From Pseudomonadota bacterium (lineage in GTDB: Bacteria; Pseudomonadota; Alphaproteobacteria; Rhizobiales; Hyphomicrobiaceae), in assembly GCA_023412805.1 (NCBI GenBank), contig JAEZRM010000064.1, forward strand, positions 483,362-547,361: a stretch of DNA of 64,000 bases, given 5' to 3'. A model generated the notes under the pieces. The model had not been told where the DNA came from and did not search any database. It worked only from the letters and a program-made list of their open reading frames with translations. Below are positions 27,421 through 36,852 of the stretch, piece by piece. The translations under genes were made by a program, and so were the position numbers. Every line of letters begins with the position of its first letter. Positions within the stretch are counted from its first letter, which is position 1.

Positions 27421-28890
27421 ATGGCCGAGATCTGGCAGGGCGTGAAAAGCGCGCGCGACGGGGAGGCGCTCGCTCGCCAGGCGGAGCGCGTGCGCCATGA
27501 TCTCGCGATGCTGAATTATCCGCCAGCCGATTGGGTGCCTGAGAAGGTGGGGCCGGATGGGAAGCCGATGCTCGACGTGCTTGTCGTTGGCGGGGGCATG
27601 TGCGGGCAGACAGCGGCGTTCGCGCTCAGACGCGAAGGCATCGCCAAGTTGCGCGTGATCGATCGCAATGTGCGCGGTGACGAAGGCCCTTGGGGCACGT
27701 ACGCGCGCATGGAAATCCTGCGCTCGCCGAAGCAGCTGACAGGACCCGATCTCGGCATTCCATCACTGACATTCCGCGCGTGGTACGAGGCGCAGCACGG
27801 CGCTGCAGGTTGGGAGAAGCTATACAAGGTCGGCCGGATCGATTGGCGCGACTATCTCATCTGGGTGCGTGAGACGGTCGGCATCGCAATAGAGAGCGGG
27901 ATGGACCTCGTTTCATTGGAGCCGACGACCAATGGCGTGCGTGCGACGCTCGAAAGTAGCAGAGGACGTGAGGAAGTCTGGGCGCGCAGGATTGTGCTTG
28001 CGAGTGGACGCGATGGCGCGGGCGCATTGCGCTTGCCGCAGTTTCCGGGTCTCGAAGGTGCGCGCGCCGAGGCGCGTGGCCGCGTGCTGCATTCGACGGA
28101 CGGCATCGAGCCCGAGAATTTCACGGGAAAGCGCGTCGGCGTATTGGGGGCGGGTGCATCGGCCTTCGACTGCGCGGCGACGGCGCTCGAAGGTGGTGCG
28201 GCTCAGGTGACGATGTTCGTGCGGCGACCACATATGCCGCAGGTCAACAAATCCAAAGGCGCGAGCTATCCGGGTTTCATGGGCGCATTCGCGAGCTTGA
28301 GCGATGCCGATCGCTGGCGGCTGCAGTCATACATCTTCGGCGAGCAGGCACCGCCACCGCACGAGTCGGTTCTGCGCTGCGATGTGCATCCGAACTTTGC
28401 GATCCATTTCTCGGAAGCTTGGACGGATGTCGCACTGACAGCCGATACCGTGAGCGTTACGACGACCAAGGGTCGCCATGACTTCGACGCCGTGATCCTC
28501 GCGACGGGCTTCGAGGTCGATCTGACCAAGCATCCGCTTCTCGCGCCCTATGCCGATAACATTCTGCTCTGGCGGGACCGCATTCCGCCGGAGGAAGTCG
28601 CGAGGGATGCCGAAAGCGCGCGCCATCCCTATGTCGGCAAGGGTTTCGAGCTGATCACGCGCGATCCTCGACGCACACCGGGCCTCGGGCGCATTCATAT
28701 GTTCAATGTCGGCGCGACCATGAGCCATGCGGCGCTCGCCGGCGATATCCCAGGTTTGCAGATCGGCGCGCGGCGGCTTGCAGGCGCCATTATGAGCGAT
28801 CTTTTTCAGGAAGACCTTCCGATACTCGAAGCTCAGCTCCGGGCGCACGACGAGCGTGAGCTCGCACCGACACGCTATCTCGTGCCTTGA
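27421..28890 (+). CDS. Flavin-containing monooxygenase/FAD-NAD(P)-binding protein
   Basis: The 489-residue protein has two Rossmann motifs. VLVVGGGMCGQTAAFALRREG (near 52-72) is for FAD and VGVLGAGASAFDCAATALEGG (near 238-258) is for NADPH. It has an ILATGFEVDLTKHP segment typical of flavin monooxygenases and a late FNVGATMSHAALAGDIPGL. This points to an NADPH-dependent single-component monooxygenase. In-frame codons back to 27358 lie inside the repeat; GGGAGCGGAGACC before the ATG at 27421 supports the shorter start. The substrate is unknown. It is divergent from the isomerase gene and convergent with the amidase gene. Confidence 0.85.
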   Translation: MAEIWQGVKSARDGEALARQAERVRHDLAMLNYPPADWVPEKVGPDGKPMLDVLVVGGGMCGQTAAFALRREGIAKLRVIDRNVRGDEGPWGTYARMEILRSPKQLTGPDLGIPSLTFRAWYEAQHGAAGWEKLYKVGRIDWRDYLIWVRETVGIAIESGMDLVSLEPTTNGVRATLESSRGREEVWARRIVLASGRDGAGALRLPQFPGLEGARAEARGRVLHSTDGIEPENFTGKRVGVLGAGASAFDCAATALEGGAAQVTMFVRRPHMPQVNKSKGASYPGFMGAFASLSDADRWRLQSYIFGEQAPPPHESVLRCDVHPNFAIHFSEAWTDVALTADTVSVTTTKGRHDFDAVILATGFEVDLTKHPLLAPYADNILLWRDRIPPEEVARDAESARHPYVGKGFELITRDPRRTPGLGRIHMFNVGATMSHAALAGDIPGLQIGARRLAGAIMSDLFQEDLPILEAQLRAHDERELAPTRYLVP

Positions 28891-28923
28891 GACGCTGTGG
28901 TTGCCGATCTTCGCTAACGGCGA

Positions 28924-30288
28924 TCAAACTGCTGACGCAGGCTGCAAATTGGCCTCCAATGCCGCCGAGATCGCAAGCGTGCGCCGGTCCGTGCCGCCTT
29001 GCCCGACGACCATGAGGCCGGTCGTCGCATCGCCCGGCCGATGCATGGGGATCGAGATCGAGCAGCAATCCAGGATGTTGAACATCATGGGATTGCGCAG
29101 GATCAGTGTATTGATTCGCGTGTACTCGTCGTCCTTGGCAACTTCGTCGATGCGCGGCGCGATAATCGCCGTCGTCGGCATGATGATGGCGTCGTAAGCG
29201 GCGGTTGCCTCGTTGTAGGCATCGATGGCTGCTGCGCGCCGCTCGAGAAGTCCGATGTAGAAGGCTGCATCCTGCTCCGTGCCGCGCATGATCCGCATGA
29301 GAACGCGCGGATCGTACTGCTCGCGGCGTTTCGCGATCAGCTCGCGGTGCCACGCATAACTTTCCGCTCCGGATATGCCGCCTTTGTCCGTCATCTCTGC
29401 AATGCGTTTCAGCACCGGCAGTGGTGCACGAGTGATGAGGGTGCCGGCATCTGTGATGCGTTTCAGTGCTGCATCGAAAGCCGACGCGACATGCGCATCG
29501 AGATTGTCGAGCACGATGGTCTCGGGCACGAGCAGGCGAAGGCCCTTGAGGGGAAGCTCCGGCAACGGCGCCGATGTCTCGTTCGCGAAGACCGCATCCA
29601 TGATGGCGCAGCAGTCGACCGTGCGGGCGAGCGGCCCGATCGAGTCGAGCGATTTGGCGAGCGGCACGACGCCATCGATCGGCACGCGTCGCGCCGTCGG
29701 CTTCCATCCGACGACACCGTTGAAGCATGCCGGCACGCGGCAGGAGCCGCCCGTATCCGTGCCGAGCGCGCCATAAGCCATGCCGTCGGCGACAGCCACG
29801 CCCGAGCCCGATGATGAGCCACCGGGTACGCGGCGCTCCGAGCGCGCCCAAGGCGATGTCGGCGTGCCGTAGTGCGGATTGATGCCGAGGCCAGAATAGG
29901 CGAACTCGGTCATGTTCGCGCGGCCGATGAAGAGGAAGCCGGCGCGGCGCAGGCGTGCGACAGATGGTGCGTCGCTGGTGGCGGGTGGTGCGTCGGCGAG
30001 CGCGCGCGATCCGGCTGCTGTGGTTTCGCCCGCGATGTCGGCCAGATCCTTGATCGCGACGGGAATGCCCGCATAGGGCGAAGGTGCGGCGCCTGCCTTC
30101 CGCAGCGCATCCATGGCATCGGCCGCGGTGCGCGCACCCTCGGCGTTGATCTTGATGAAGACGCGCGCGCCTTCGCCGGCCGGGTCGCCGATCCGTGCGA
30201 GACAGTCCTCGACGAGCTTGCGGCTCGTGGTCGTGCCGCGCGCGAGATCACGGGCAAGGCTCGCAAGCGTCGGCTGATGGCGCGTCAT
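28924..30288 (-). CDS. Amidase signature family protein
   Basis: The 454-residue protein carries the amidase signature Ser-cisSer-Lys triad: Lys80 in AIKDLADIAG, cis-Ser158 in PGGSSSGSG and nucleophile Ser182 in GTDTGGSCRVPA. The spacing matches the family (24 residues between the serines). It hydrolyses an amide to acid plus ammonia; the AtzF/allophanate and GatA lineages share this fold, and the substrate is not predictable. An in-frame start 99 bp upstream lacks a site, while AGAGGAATCC lies near the ATG at 30288. It is convergent with the flavin monooxygenase gene. Confidence 0.88.
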   Translation of the reverse strand: MTRHQPTLASLARDLARGTTTSRKLVEDCLARIGDPAGEGARVFIKINAEGARTAADAMDALRKAGAAPSPYAGIPVAIKDLADIAGETTAAGSRALADAPPATSDAPSVARLRRAGFLFIGRANMTEFAYSGLGINPHYGTPTSPWARSERRVPGGSSSGSGVAVADGMAYGALGTDTGGSCRVPACFNGVVGWKPTARRVPIDGVVPLAKSLDSIGPLARTVDCCAIMDAVFANETSAPLPELPLKGLRLLVPETIVLDNLDAHVASAFDAALKRITDAGTLITRAPLPVLKRIAEMTDKGGISGAESYAWHRELIAKRREQYDPRVLMRIMRGTEQDAAFYIGLLERRAAAIDAYNEATAAYDAIIMPTTAIIAPRIDEVAKDDEYTRINTLILRNPMMFNILDCCSISIPMHRPGDATTGLMVVGQGGTDRRTLAISAALEANLQPASAV

Positions 30289-30736
30289 GGCTGGATTCCT
30301 CTCGCGGTGTGCTCGGCGGACTTCGGTGCGGGGTGACGCATCAACATGAGCGCTCAGGCGGGGGTGGTGCAAGCGGCCAGCCTGCACGACTTCGATGCAT
30401 TATGGCGCGCTGGGAGGCGCGGCCACATCGAGCGTCGCAGTGCCTCAGCCGCAACGGATCAAACTCATTCTTGCTCGCCAATTGATCGGCGTGTACCTTA
30501 TCCCTGCGGCAAGGTGAGGCAGGCCGCTCGATGCCGCTCCGACAGGGGTCATGGAAGGGGCGGCACGGGCGAGACAGGGGTGTGGTGCGTACTCTATCGG
30601 CTTGCGGGACGAGAGCTTCCGGCAGAGCGGATTGCGGTCTCCGGCGCATACAGGCGCCGTGGAGATTTTATACGTGCGCGCACTCTTGCACCGCGGCGCT
30701 CTTGTGGGCGGCGGCGGCAACGAGCGAGGCGTTCCT
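30289..30736. other. Divergent intergenic region without recognised genes
   Basis: These 448 bases separate the amidase gene from the membrane protein gene. ORFs crossing it have no ribosome binding site and atypical composition, so I treat it as noncoding. It must hold the promoters of both genes, but none is clear by eye. No tRNA or repeat was seen. Confidence 0.35.
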
Positions 30737-31759
30737 ATGAGTACCCGCACGCCAGCGAAGGCGATTATTCCAGGTGGCGCGAGCGAATTCGGCCGGCGCC
30801 ATGGAAATGCCGCATCTACGGGGACTTATGAAGCCGCGCGAGGCATTGTTCGCGGCGTTGAGCAGGGCTCGGATGTCCTGCCGCCGGCTGAAATGCCATC
30901 CCGGAATGATGCACCGGATATGGATTGGCCGCCGCGTCCGCGGACAGCCGACGAGCTCCGGGCGCGGTTCCAGGATGATTATCCGGCCAGCACCGGCGCC
31001 ACACGGGGGAATCCAGTCGGTCGTGGGGGCAGACACCTCACGGATTTCGATCTGGACGAGCAAGAGGAGCGTCTGCGTATGCCCGAGCCCATGCCCACTT
31101 CATGGCTCTCACCCGTCCAGCCACAGCCGCCGAGCGCCGCGATGCGCCAACTGACCGGCGCCGCGCTTGGGCTCACGCTAGGTCTCGCCATCGCCGTGCC
31201 GGCCGTGCTTTGGCAGAAGGGCCGGATCGATCCGATCAGCACTTTTGCTCATGTCGCAGAAAACTTCGGCCTGGCAGCCGCATCGCCGAAAGCCGCGGTC
31301 ATGACGACCGAAACGCGCGAGCCGACCGTCGAAGTGGTGCGCGCTACGCCGCGCGCGGTCGCAGTGCCCGGCGTCGAAGTCGTGATGCCGAAGCCCGTCG
31401 CGGCATCGCCGGAGATGATCGCTGCCTCGGCATCCGTGGCGACGCTCAAGCCGGCGGCTGTCGAGCTGACGCCGGCGCAGATCCAGGCCGCGAAAGCCGA
31501 GGGCCTGATGGACGATGCCCGCCGTCTCATGGGCGACGGTGATTTCCGTGCGGCCCGCAGCGTACTCGAGGATCAGGCGGTCGCGGCGATGCCGACAGCC
31601 CGCTTCTTGCTCGCCGAGACCTACGACCCGAATTACCTCGCCGCGCGCGGTGTTCGCAGCGTTCGCGCCGAGGTGCCGCGTGCTGTCGAGCTTTATCGCG
31701 AAGCACTCGACGGCGGCATCGAGGCCGCACGTCAGCGGATCAGCGCGCTTAGGCCTTAG
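30737..31759 (+). CDS. Membrane-anchored hypothetical protein with SEL1-like C-terminus
   Basis: The 340-residue protein has a cytoplasmic, Pro/Arg-rich N-terminal part and a single transmembrane segment (about 141-157, GLTLGLAIAVPAVLW). An Ala/Pro/Val linker leads to a C-terminal helical repeat (from about 270: LMDDARRLMGDGDFRAARSVLEDQA, then ARFLLAETYDPNYL and AVELYREALDGGIEAARQRI). The end resembles a Sel1/TPR pair used for protein contact. I do not recognise the whole protein. The start is set by GAGG upstream of ATG 30737; an earlier frame start lacks one. The gene is convergent with the oligopeptidase gene. Confidence 0.6.
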   Translation: MSTRTPAKAIIPGGASEFGRRHGNAASTGTYEAARGIVRGVEQGSDVLPPAEMPSRNDAPDMDWPPRPRTADELRARFQDDYPASTGATRGNPVGRGGRHLTDFDLDEQEERLRMPEPMPTSWLSPVQPQPPSAAMRQLTGAALGLTLGLAIAVPAVLWQKGRIDPISTFAHVAENFGLAAASPKAAVMTTETREPTVEVVRATPRAVAVPGVEVVMPKPVAASPEMIAASASVATLKPAAVELTPAQIQAAKAEGLMDDARRLMGDGDFRAARSVLEDQAVAAMPTARFLLAETYDPNYLAARGVRSVRAEVPRAVELYREALDGGIEAARQRISALRP

Positions 31760-31853
31760 TTTTTCTCAGGACGGCCTAATGGCCGGCGCGCGGTCGCGCG
31801 CTCATGAAGTGGCGTTGCAGTTGGCGCCGTGGTTGATCGCACCTTTCGCGCGA

Positions 31854-33932
31854 TCAGCCAATCAATCCGCGATTCTTCAGCATCGCCTGCGATGTCGGCA
31901 GCCGGCCGCGGAACGCCGTATAGGCCTCCGCCGGATCACGGCGATTACCTGCCGCGTAGATGAACTCCGCGAGCTTCTTCGCCGTCGCCGGATCGAAGGC
32001 GTTGCCGGTCTCCTCGAAGGCCTCGAAGGCATCGGCATCCATGACTTCGGACCACATGTAGCTGTAGTAGCCCGCCGCATAGCCGCCGCCCGAGAAGATG
32101 TGCGCGAAGTGCGGCAGGCGATGGCGCATGACGATCTCGCGCGGCATGCCGATCCGCTTCAGCATTTCGGTCTCGAAGCGCGAGAGATCGAAGCCGTCGA
32201 ATGTCTCGAGCGCGTGCAGCTCCATGTCCGCGAGCGCGGAAGAGACGTATTCCACGGTGGCGAAGCCCTGATTGAACTTGCTCGCCGCATCGAGGCGCTC
32301 GACCAGGGCATCCGGGATCGGTGCGCTGGTCTTGTGGTGGCGGGCGTACTTCCGCAGAATCTCGCGCTGTTCGAGCCAGTGCTCATAGAGCTGCGAGGGC
32401 AGCTCGACGAAATCCGTCGAGACGGCGGTACCTGCGATCGAAGGATAGGTTACGTCGGACATGAGACCGTGAAGTGCGTGGCCGAATTCGTGAAAGAGCG
32501 TGCGCGCATCATCGAAGCTGAGCAGTGTCGGTTCGCCATTGCCGCCACGCGCAAAGTTGAGCACGTTCACGATGATGGGATGGATATCAGCCTTGAGGCG
32601 TTGCTGACTGCGAAAGGCGCTCATCCACGCGCCCGAACGCTTCGACGGACGCGCGAAGTAGTCGCCGACGAAGACCCCGAGATGGCTTCCGTCGGCGCGC
32701 TTCACCTCCCATGTGCGCACATCGGGATGATACTTCGGCAGGTCCGTGCGCTCCTCGAATGTGAGGCCGAAGAGGCGCGTCGCCGTGTCGAAAGCCGCCT
32801 CGATCATGCGGTCGAGCTGCATGTAGGGCTTGATCTCGGCCTCATCCAGATCGAACTCGGCCTTGCGCACTTTCTCCGCGTAGTGCCGCCAATCCCAAGC
32901 CTCGACCTGAAAGTTGCCGCCCTCGCGATCCACCATGCGCTGGAGCATGACACGCTCTTCGCCGGCCTTGGTCACGGCCGCGGCCCATACTTCGTCGAGT
33001 AGTCCGCGAACGGCTTCAGGCGTCTTGGCCATGGCATCCTCGAGACGGAACTTGGCGAATGTCGCGAAGCCGAGCAGCTTCGCGCGCTCGGCTCGGAGCG
33101 CCAGGATCTCCGTCGCAACTGCGCGATTGTCGTGCTCGCCCCCGCCTTCGCCGCGTTTGATCCATGCGGCAAAGGCAATCTCGCGCAAGTCGCGTCGTGT
33201 CGAGAATTGCAGGAAGCTTTCGATGCTGGATCGTGCGAGCGTGATGACGTGCTTGCCGGGATGCCCGAGATCGTCGGCTGCACGCTTGGCCGCCGCGCGC
33301 ACGAAGTCAGGAAGGCCTGCCAGATCGGCTTCGTTTTCGAGAACGAGCTTGTAGCTCTGTTCGTCGGCAAGAATATTCTGCGAGAAGGTCGTGCCGAGCG
33401 TCGCGAGCCGCGCGTTGATCTCGGCCATGCGCTTCTTACGCTCCGGCGCGAGGCGGGCGCCGGCCCGCACGAGGCTCGAATGCGTGCGCTCGAGCACGCG
33501 CCGCTGCTCGGTGTCGAGCTTCTGGCGCAGGCCGCGCTGGACGATCGTGTCGACGCGCGCGAAGAAGCGCGGATCGAGCGCAATGGCCGTGCTGTGCTGC
33601 GAGAGGATCGGCGCGATATCGCGCTCGATAGCCTGCAGTTCGGGGTTCGTGTCGGCGCCCGTCAGATTGTAGAACACGCGAAGGACGCGCGTGAGCATCG
33701 CGCCCGCCTTCTCCATGGCCGCGACCGTATTGGCGAACGTCGGCGAAGCGCTGTTCGAAAGAATTTTCTCGACTTCGGCCTTGTGCGTCTCGATGGCCTT
33801 GTCGATGGCCGGGCGGAAGTGCGCCGGCTTGATCTTCTCGAAGGGCGGCAGCTCGAAGGGCGTCTTCCATGCGCCGAGCAGCGGATTGCGTGCGGTTGCG
33901 GCGCCGTCGGCCTTCGCTTTTCTGTCGCTCAT
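31854..33932 (-). CDS. M3 family oligopeptidase (oligopeptidase A/Dcp-like)
   Basis: The 692-residue protein has the M3 zinc site HEFGHALHGLM (around residue 478) and a conserved C-terminal GxYxYMWSEVMDADAFEAFEETG that helps the fold close on the substrate. Full length matches oligopeptidase A and dipeptidyl carboxypeptidase, which cut short peptides in the cytoplasm. Its ATG overlaps the htpG stop codon (ATGA), so translation is coupled. The pairing of chaperone and peptidase suggests shared clearing of damaged proteins. No signal peptide is present. Confidence 0.92.
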   Translation of the reverse strand: MSDRKAKADGAATARNPLLGAWKTPFELPPFEKIKPAHFRPAIDKAIETHKAEVEKILSNSASPTFANTVAAMEKAGAMLTRVLRVFYNLTGADTNPELQAIERDIAPILSQHSTAIALDPRFFARVDTIVQRGLRQKLDTEQRRVLERTHSSLVRAGARLAPERKKRMAEINARLATLGTTFSQNILADEQSYKLVLENEADLAGLPDFVRAAAKRAADDLGHPGKHVITLARSSIESFLQFSTRRDLREIAFAAWIKRGEGGGEHDNRAVATEILALRAERAKLLGFATFAKFRLEDAMAKTPEAVRGLLDEVWAAAVTKAGEERVMLQRMVDREGGNFQVEAWDWRHYAEKVRKAEFDLDEAEIKPYMQLDRMIEAAFDTATRLFGLTFEERTDLPKYHPDVRTWEVKRADGSHLGVFVGDYFARPSKRSGAWMSAFRSQQRLKADIHPIIVNVLNFARGGNGEPTLLSFDDARTLFHEFGHALHGLMSDVTYPSIAGTAVSTDFVELPSQLYEHWLEQREILRKYARHHKTSAPIPDALVERLDAASKFNQGFATVEYVSSALADMELHALETFDGFDLSRFETEMLKRIGMPREIVMRHRLPHFAHIFSGGGYAAGYYSYMWSEVMDADAFEAFEETGNAFDPATAKKLAEFIYAAGNRRDPAEAYTAFRGRLPTSQAMLKNRGLIG

Positions 33933-35839
33933 GCGGGTCTGCCTTCTGTGTTTGGGGCGTTGATGCCGGCAACGAGATAGCGGTTCAGCCGCTCGGTGAA
34001 GCGGGCAGGATCGATCGGCAGCTCACCTTCGACGATGCGTGCCTGATCGAGCAGAAGGTGCGCGAGGTCATCGACCACCGTGAGGTCCGCGGCCATGCGC
34101 GCACGATCGATGGCGCCAATGAGAGGATGACCGGGATTGATCTCCAGGATCGGCTTCACGTTGATGCCGCGCTGCTGGCGCTGCAACAGGCGCTCCAGTG
34201 TGCGGTCGGGGCCGTGCGCAGTGGCGACGAGGCAGGCCGGCGAGCTGACGAGGCGCTGTGAGACTTTCACGTCCTCGACTTCTTCACCGAGCGCGGCCTT
34301 GAGCGAGGAAATGAGATCGCCGACATCCTTCGGCGCATCGGCTTTTGCTTTGGCGGCATCCTCGTTCAGCGGTACGGCTGAGAGATCCACATCGCCCTGC
34401 GAAAGCGACTTCAGATCCTTGCCATCAAATTTGGGATTTGCCGTCGTCCAGAACGCGTCCACCGGATCCGGCAGTAGGAGCACCTCGACACCACGCTCTC
34501 GTGCCGCTTCAAGCTGTGGACTCGATTTCAAGCGGTCGAGGCTTTCGCCCACGAGATAGTAGATTTCCGACTGCCCTTCGCGCATGGCGGCGATGTATTC
34601 GCCGAGCGAGCGCCAGCCATCACCTGCCGTCGAGCGGAAGCGCGCGATCTTCAGGAGCTGATCACGGCGCTCGAAATCCTCATAGATGCCTTCCTTAAGG
34701 ACTTGCCCGAAGGTTTCCCAGATCGGAGCGAACTTTTCTGGTTCCTTGTTGGCGAGCGTCTCCAGCTCGCCGATGACTTTCGCCGTCACCGCGCGGCGGA
34801 TCTGAGCCACGGCCGGATTGTTCTGCAGCATCTCACGGCTGATGTTGAGCGGAACATCCTCGCTATCGATGACGCCGCGCACGAAGCGCAGATAGCCCGG
34901 CAGCAGCGCTGCATCCTCGGTGATGAATACGCGCCTGACGTAGAGCTTCACGCGCCCCTTGCGCTCGACATCGAAGAGATCGAACGGCCGCTGCGTCGGC
35001 ACGAACAGGAGCGCGGCATAGGACTGGCGCCCCTCGGCCTTGTAGTGAACGGTCAGCGCGGGCGCATCGAGCTGTCCGGCGAGGCCGCGATAAGCCTCGG
35101 TGTACTCATCCGCCGTGACTTCGCTTTTCGAGCGTTGCCAGAGCGCGCTTGCGGAGTTGAGTTGCTTTGCGGTGCCGTCTGCGCCGACCAGCTCGACAGG
35201 AAAGAGAATGTGGTCGGAGTAGGTTTTGACGATGCGCTCGATCTCATAGTCGTCGAGGAAGTTGCGGGCATCGTCCTTCAGATGCAGCGTGATGCGCGTG
35301 CCGCGCGGGACTTTGGCGGCTTCGGCCTCAGGTGCGGCTTCGATGCCGTAGCCGCTTGCGCCGTCGGAAGTCCAAAGCCACGTGGTCGTCTCGCCGGCCT
35401 TGCGGCTCAGGACCTCGATGTGATCGGCCACCATGAAGGCGGAATAGAAGCCAACGCCGAACTGGCCGATGAGAGCTGAGTTCTCGCCATCCTTGCCGAG
35501 CCGTTCGATGAAGGCGCGCGTGCCGGAGCGGGCGATCGTACCGAGGTTTTCTGCGAGCTCGCTGTCGCTCATGCCGATGCCATTGTCGGCAATGACCAGG
35601 CGGCCGGCTTCCTTGTCCGTCTCGATGCGGATCGCAAGGCGCGCATCATCGCCGATCAGCTCCGGCTGCGCGATCGCCTCATAACGGAGCTTGTCGCACG
35701 CATCGGACGCGTTCGAAATCAGCTCGCGCAGAAATATGTCCTTCTCGGTGTAGACCGAATGCACCATGAGGTGCAGCAGGCGCGACACCTCGGCCTGAAA
35801 AGGGCGTGGTGCTGTCGGCGACGGGCGGTCGGTGCTCAT
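33929..35839 (-). CDS. htpG: Molecular chaperone HtpG (Hsp90)
   Basis: The 636-residue protein has all parts of bacterial Hsp90. The N-terminal ATPase domain carries LRELISNASDACDKLR, IADNGIGMS and GQFGVGFYSAFMVAD. The middle domain has LYVRRVFITED and SREMLQNNPAV, and a C-terminal dimerisation region ends RYLVAGI. The length is normal. Upstream on this strand lies a candidate heat-shock promoter at 35904-35931. AGGAGAA precedes the ATG. The next gene, an M3 oligopeptidase, overlaps by 4 bp. HtpG acts in the cytosol, folding or holding client proteins. Confidence 0.96.
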   Translation of the reverse strand: MSTDRPSPTAPRPFQAEVSRLLHLMVHSVYTEKDIFLRELISNASDACDKLRYEAIAQPELIGDDARLAIRIETDKEAGRLVIADNGIGMSDSELAENLGTIARSGTRAFIERLGKDGENSALIGQFGVGFYSAFMVADHIEVLSRKAGETTTWLWTSDGASGYGIEAAPEAEAAKVPRGTRITLHLKDDARNFLDDYEIERIVKTYSDHILFPVELVGADGTAKQLNSASALWQRSKSEVTADEYTEAYRGLAGQLDAPALTVHYKAEGRQSYAALLFVPTQRPFDLFDVERKGRVKLYVRRVFITEDAALLPGYLRFVRGVIDSEDVPLNISREMLQNNPAVAQIRRAVTAKVIGELETLANKEPEKFAPIWETFGQVLKEGIYEDFERRDQLLKIARFRSTAGDGWRSLGEYIAAMREGQSEIYYLVGESLDRLKSSPQLEAARERGVEVLLLPDPVDAFWTTANPKFDGKDLKSLSQGDVDLSAVPLNEDAAKAKADAPKDVGDLISSLKAALGEEVEDVKVSQRLVSSPACLVATAHGPDRTLERLLQRQQRGINVKPILEINPGHPLIGAIDRARMAADLTVVDDLAHLLLDQARIVEGELPIDPARFTERLNRYLVAGINAPNTEGRPA

Positions 35840-35903
35840 CGCTGTAATTCTCCTGGTTTACGCGACATCGGATGACCTTGAGGCCATTTAGGGACTGCTT
35901 CTG

Positions 35904-35931
35904 ATAAAGCGCTGGGCGGCGCCGGTTCAAG
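35904..35931 (-). promoter_or_regulatory. Candidate sigma-32-type promoter for htpG
   Basis: Read on the minus strand, CTTGAA is followed after 16 bases by CTTTAT. The -35 matches the heat-shock consensus CTTGAA; the -10 is weaker than the usual CCCCAT. Its place, about 65 bp upstream of htpG, supports a role, but confidence is limited. Confidence 0.35.
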
Positions 35932-36043
35932 TCCCGTGGTGGTCTGTGTCCGGATGGCCAGGGCTGCAAATCGGGTTTGCCGGCCGCGCGCGCCGCGTTA
36001 GGGTGGCGCCGCCACCGTGCCCATAATAATCCCGAGGAACGCC

Positions 36044-36817
36044 ATGCCCTTCGATCCTGCTGCCGCTGCGCGATACATTGCCGAGGCTCATCGCACGCGG
36101 TCGACGTTCCGCAATCTTCCCGAGGAAATTGCACCGAAAACGATCGACGAGGCCTATGCGGCGCAGGAAGCGCTGCGCGACCTGTGGATGCCGCTTTATG
36201 GCGAGGTCGGTGGTCTCAAGATCGCGACGACGACCAAGGTCATGCAGGCGCTCATGGGCATCGATCATCCGTGCGGCGGCGTCATCTATTCCAAGCGCAT
36301 CCACAATTCTCCCGCGACCATCAATCTCGCCGACCATATGCACGTCGTCATGGAATGTGAGCTCGCCGTGCGCGTCGGCAAGACCTTCGAGCCGCGTGCG
36401 ACGCCCTACACGCGCGAGGAAGTGCGCGCCGCCGTTGCCGAAGTCATGCCGGCCTTCGAGCTGATCGAGGACCGCAATGCCGACTACAAGTCCTCGAAGG
36501 CGCGTTCCTTGATCTGCGACAACGCATGGAATGCGGGCATAGTGCTCGGCGCGCCGGTCAAGGTGCCCGCGAGCCTGGAGCTGAATGGTCTGGCCGGTAA
36601 TCTGACCACGACCTCCGGCAGCCACAGCGGCAAGACCGATGATCCCATGGGCGCGCTCGCCTGGATCGCGAACCTCGCGGCATCGCGCGGCAAACCGCTC
36701 GCCGCCGGTCAGGTCGTCATCACCGGGAGCCTCATTCCGACGCTACCGATTGCCCTCGGCGAGACGTTCGATTTCGCGATCGAAGGGATCGGCAACGTGC
36801 GTGCCACCGGCGCGTAA
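36044..36817 (+). CDS. 2-keto-4-pentenoate hydratase / FAH family protein
   Basis: The 257-residue protein belongs to the fumarylacetoacetate hydrolase fold, MhpD-like hydratase branch. It shows GGLKIATTTKVMQALMGID, an ECELAVRVG segment with metal-binding acidic residues, and AFELIEDRNADY followed by DNAWNAGIVLG. This branch adds water to 2-hydroxypenta-2,4-dienoate or related products of meta ring cleavage. A GTG at 36017 is also in frame, but GAGGAA before ATG 36044 supports the shorter form. Together with the isomerase, monooxygenase and thioesterase it hints at aromatic acid degradation; ring-cleavage genes are not seen. Confidence 0.87.
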   Translation: MPFDPAAAARYIAEAHRTRSTFRNLPEEIAPKTIDEAYAAQEALRDLWMPLYGEVGGLKIATTTKVMQALMGIDHPCGGVIYSKRIHNSPATINLADHMHVVMECELAVRVGKTFEPRATPYTREEVRAAVAEVMPAFELIEDRNADYKSSKARSLICDNAWNAGIVLGAPVKVPASLELNGLAGNLTTTSGSHSGKTDDPMGALAWIANLAASRGKPLAAGQVVITGSLIPTLPIALGETFDFAIEGIGNVRATGA

Positions 36818-36852
36818 GCCAATAAAATCAAAACCACGGATGATCAGCTCGC

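Noticed and set aside
30346..30831. A 161-codon ORF in the gap before the membrane protein gene
   Set aside because: It has an atypical low-quality composition and runs into the real gene in another frame.
31749..31801. Two small inverted repeats between the membrane protein and oligopeptidase genes
   Set aside because: A 7-bp stem with a 17-nt loop and a GCGCGC hairpin without T-runs; they may end transcription but evidence is too weak for a terminator call.
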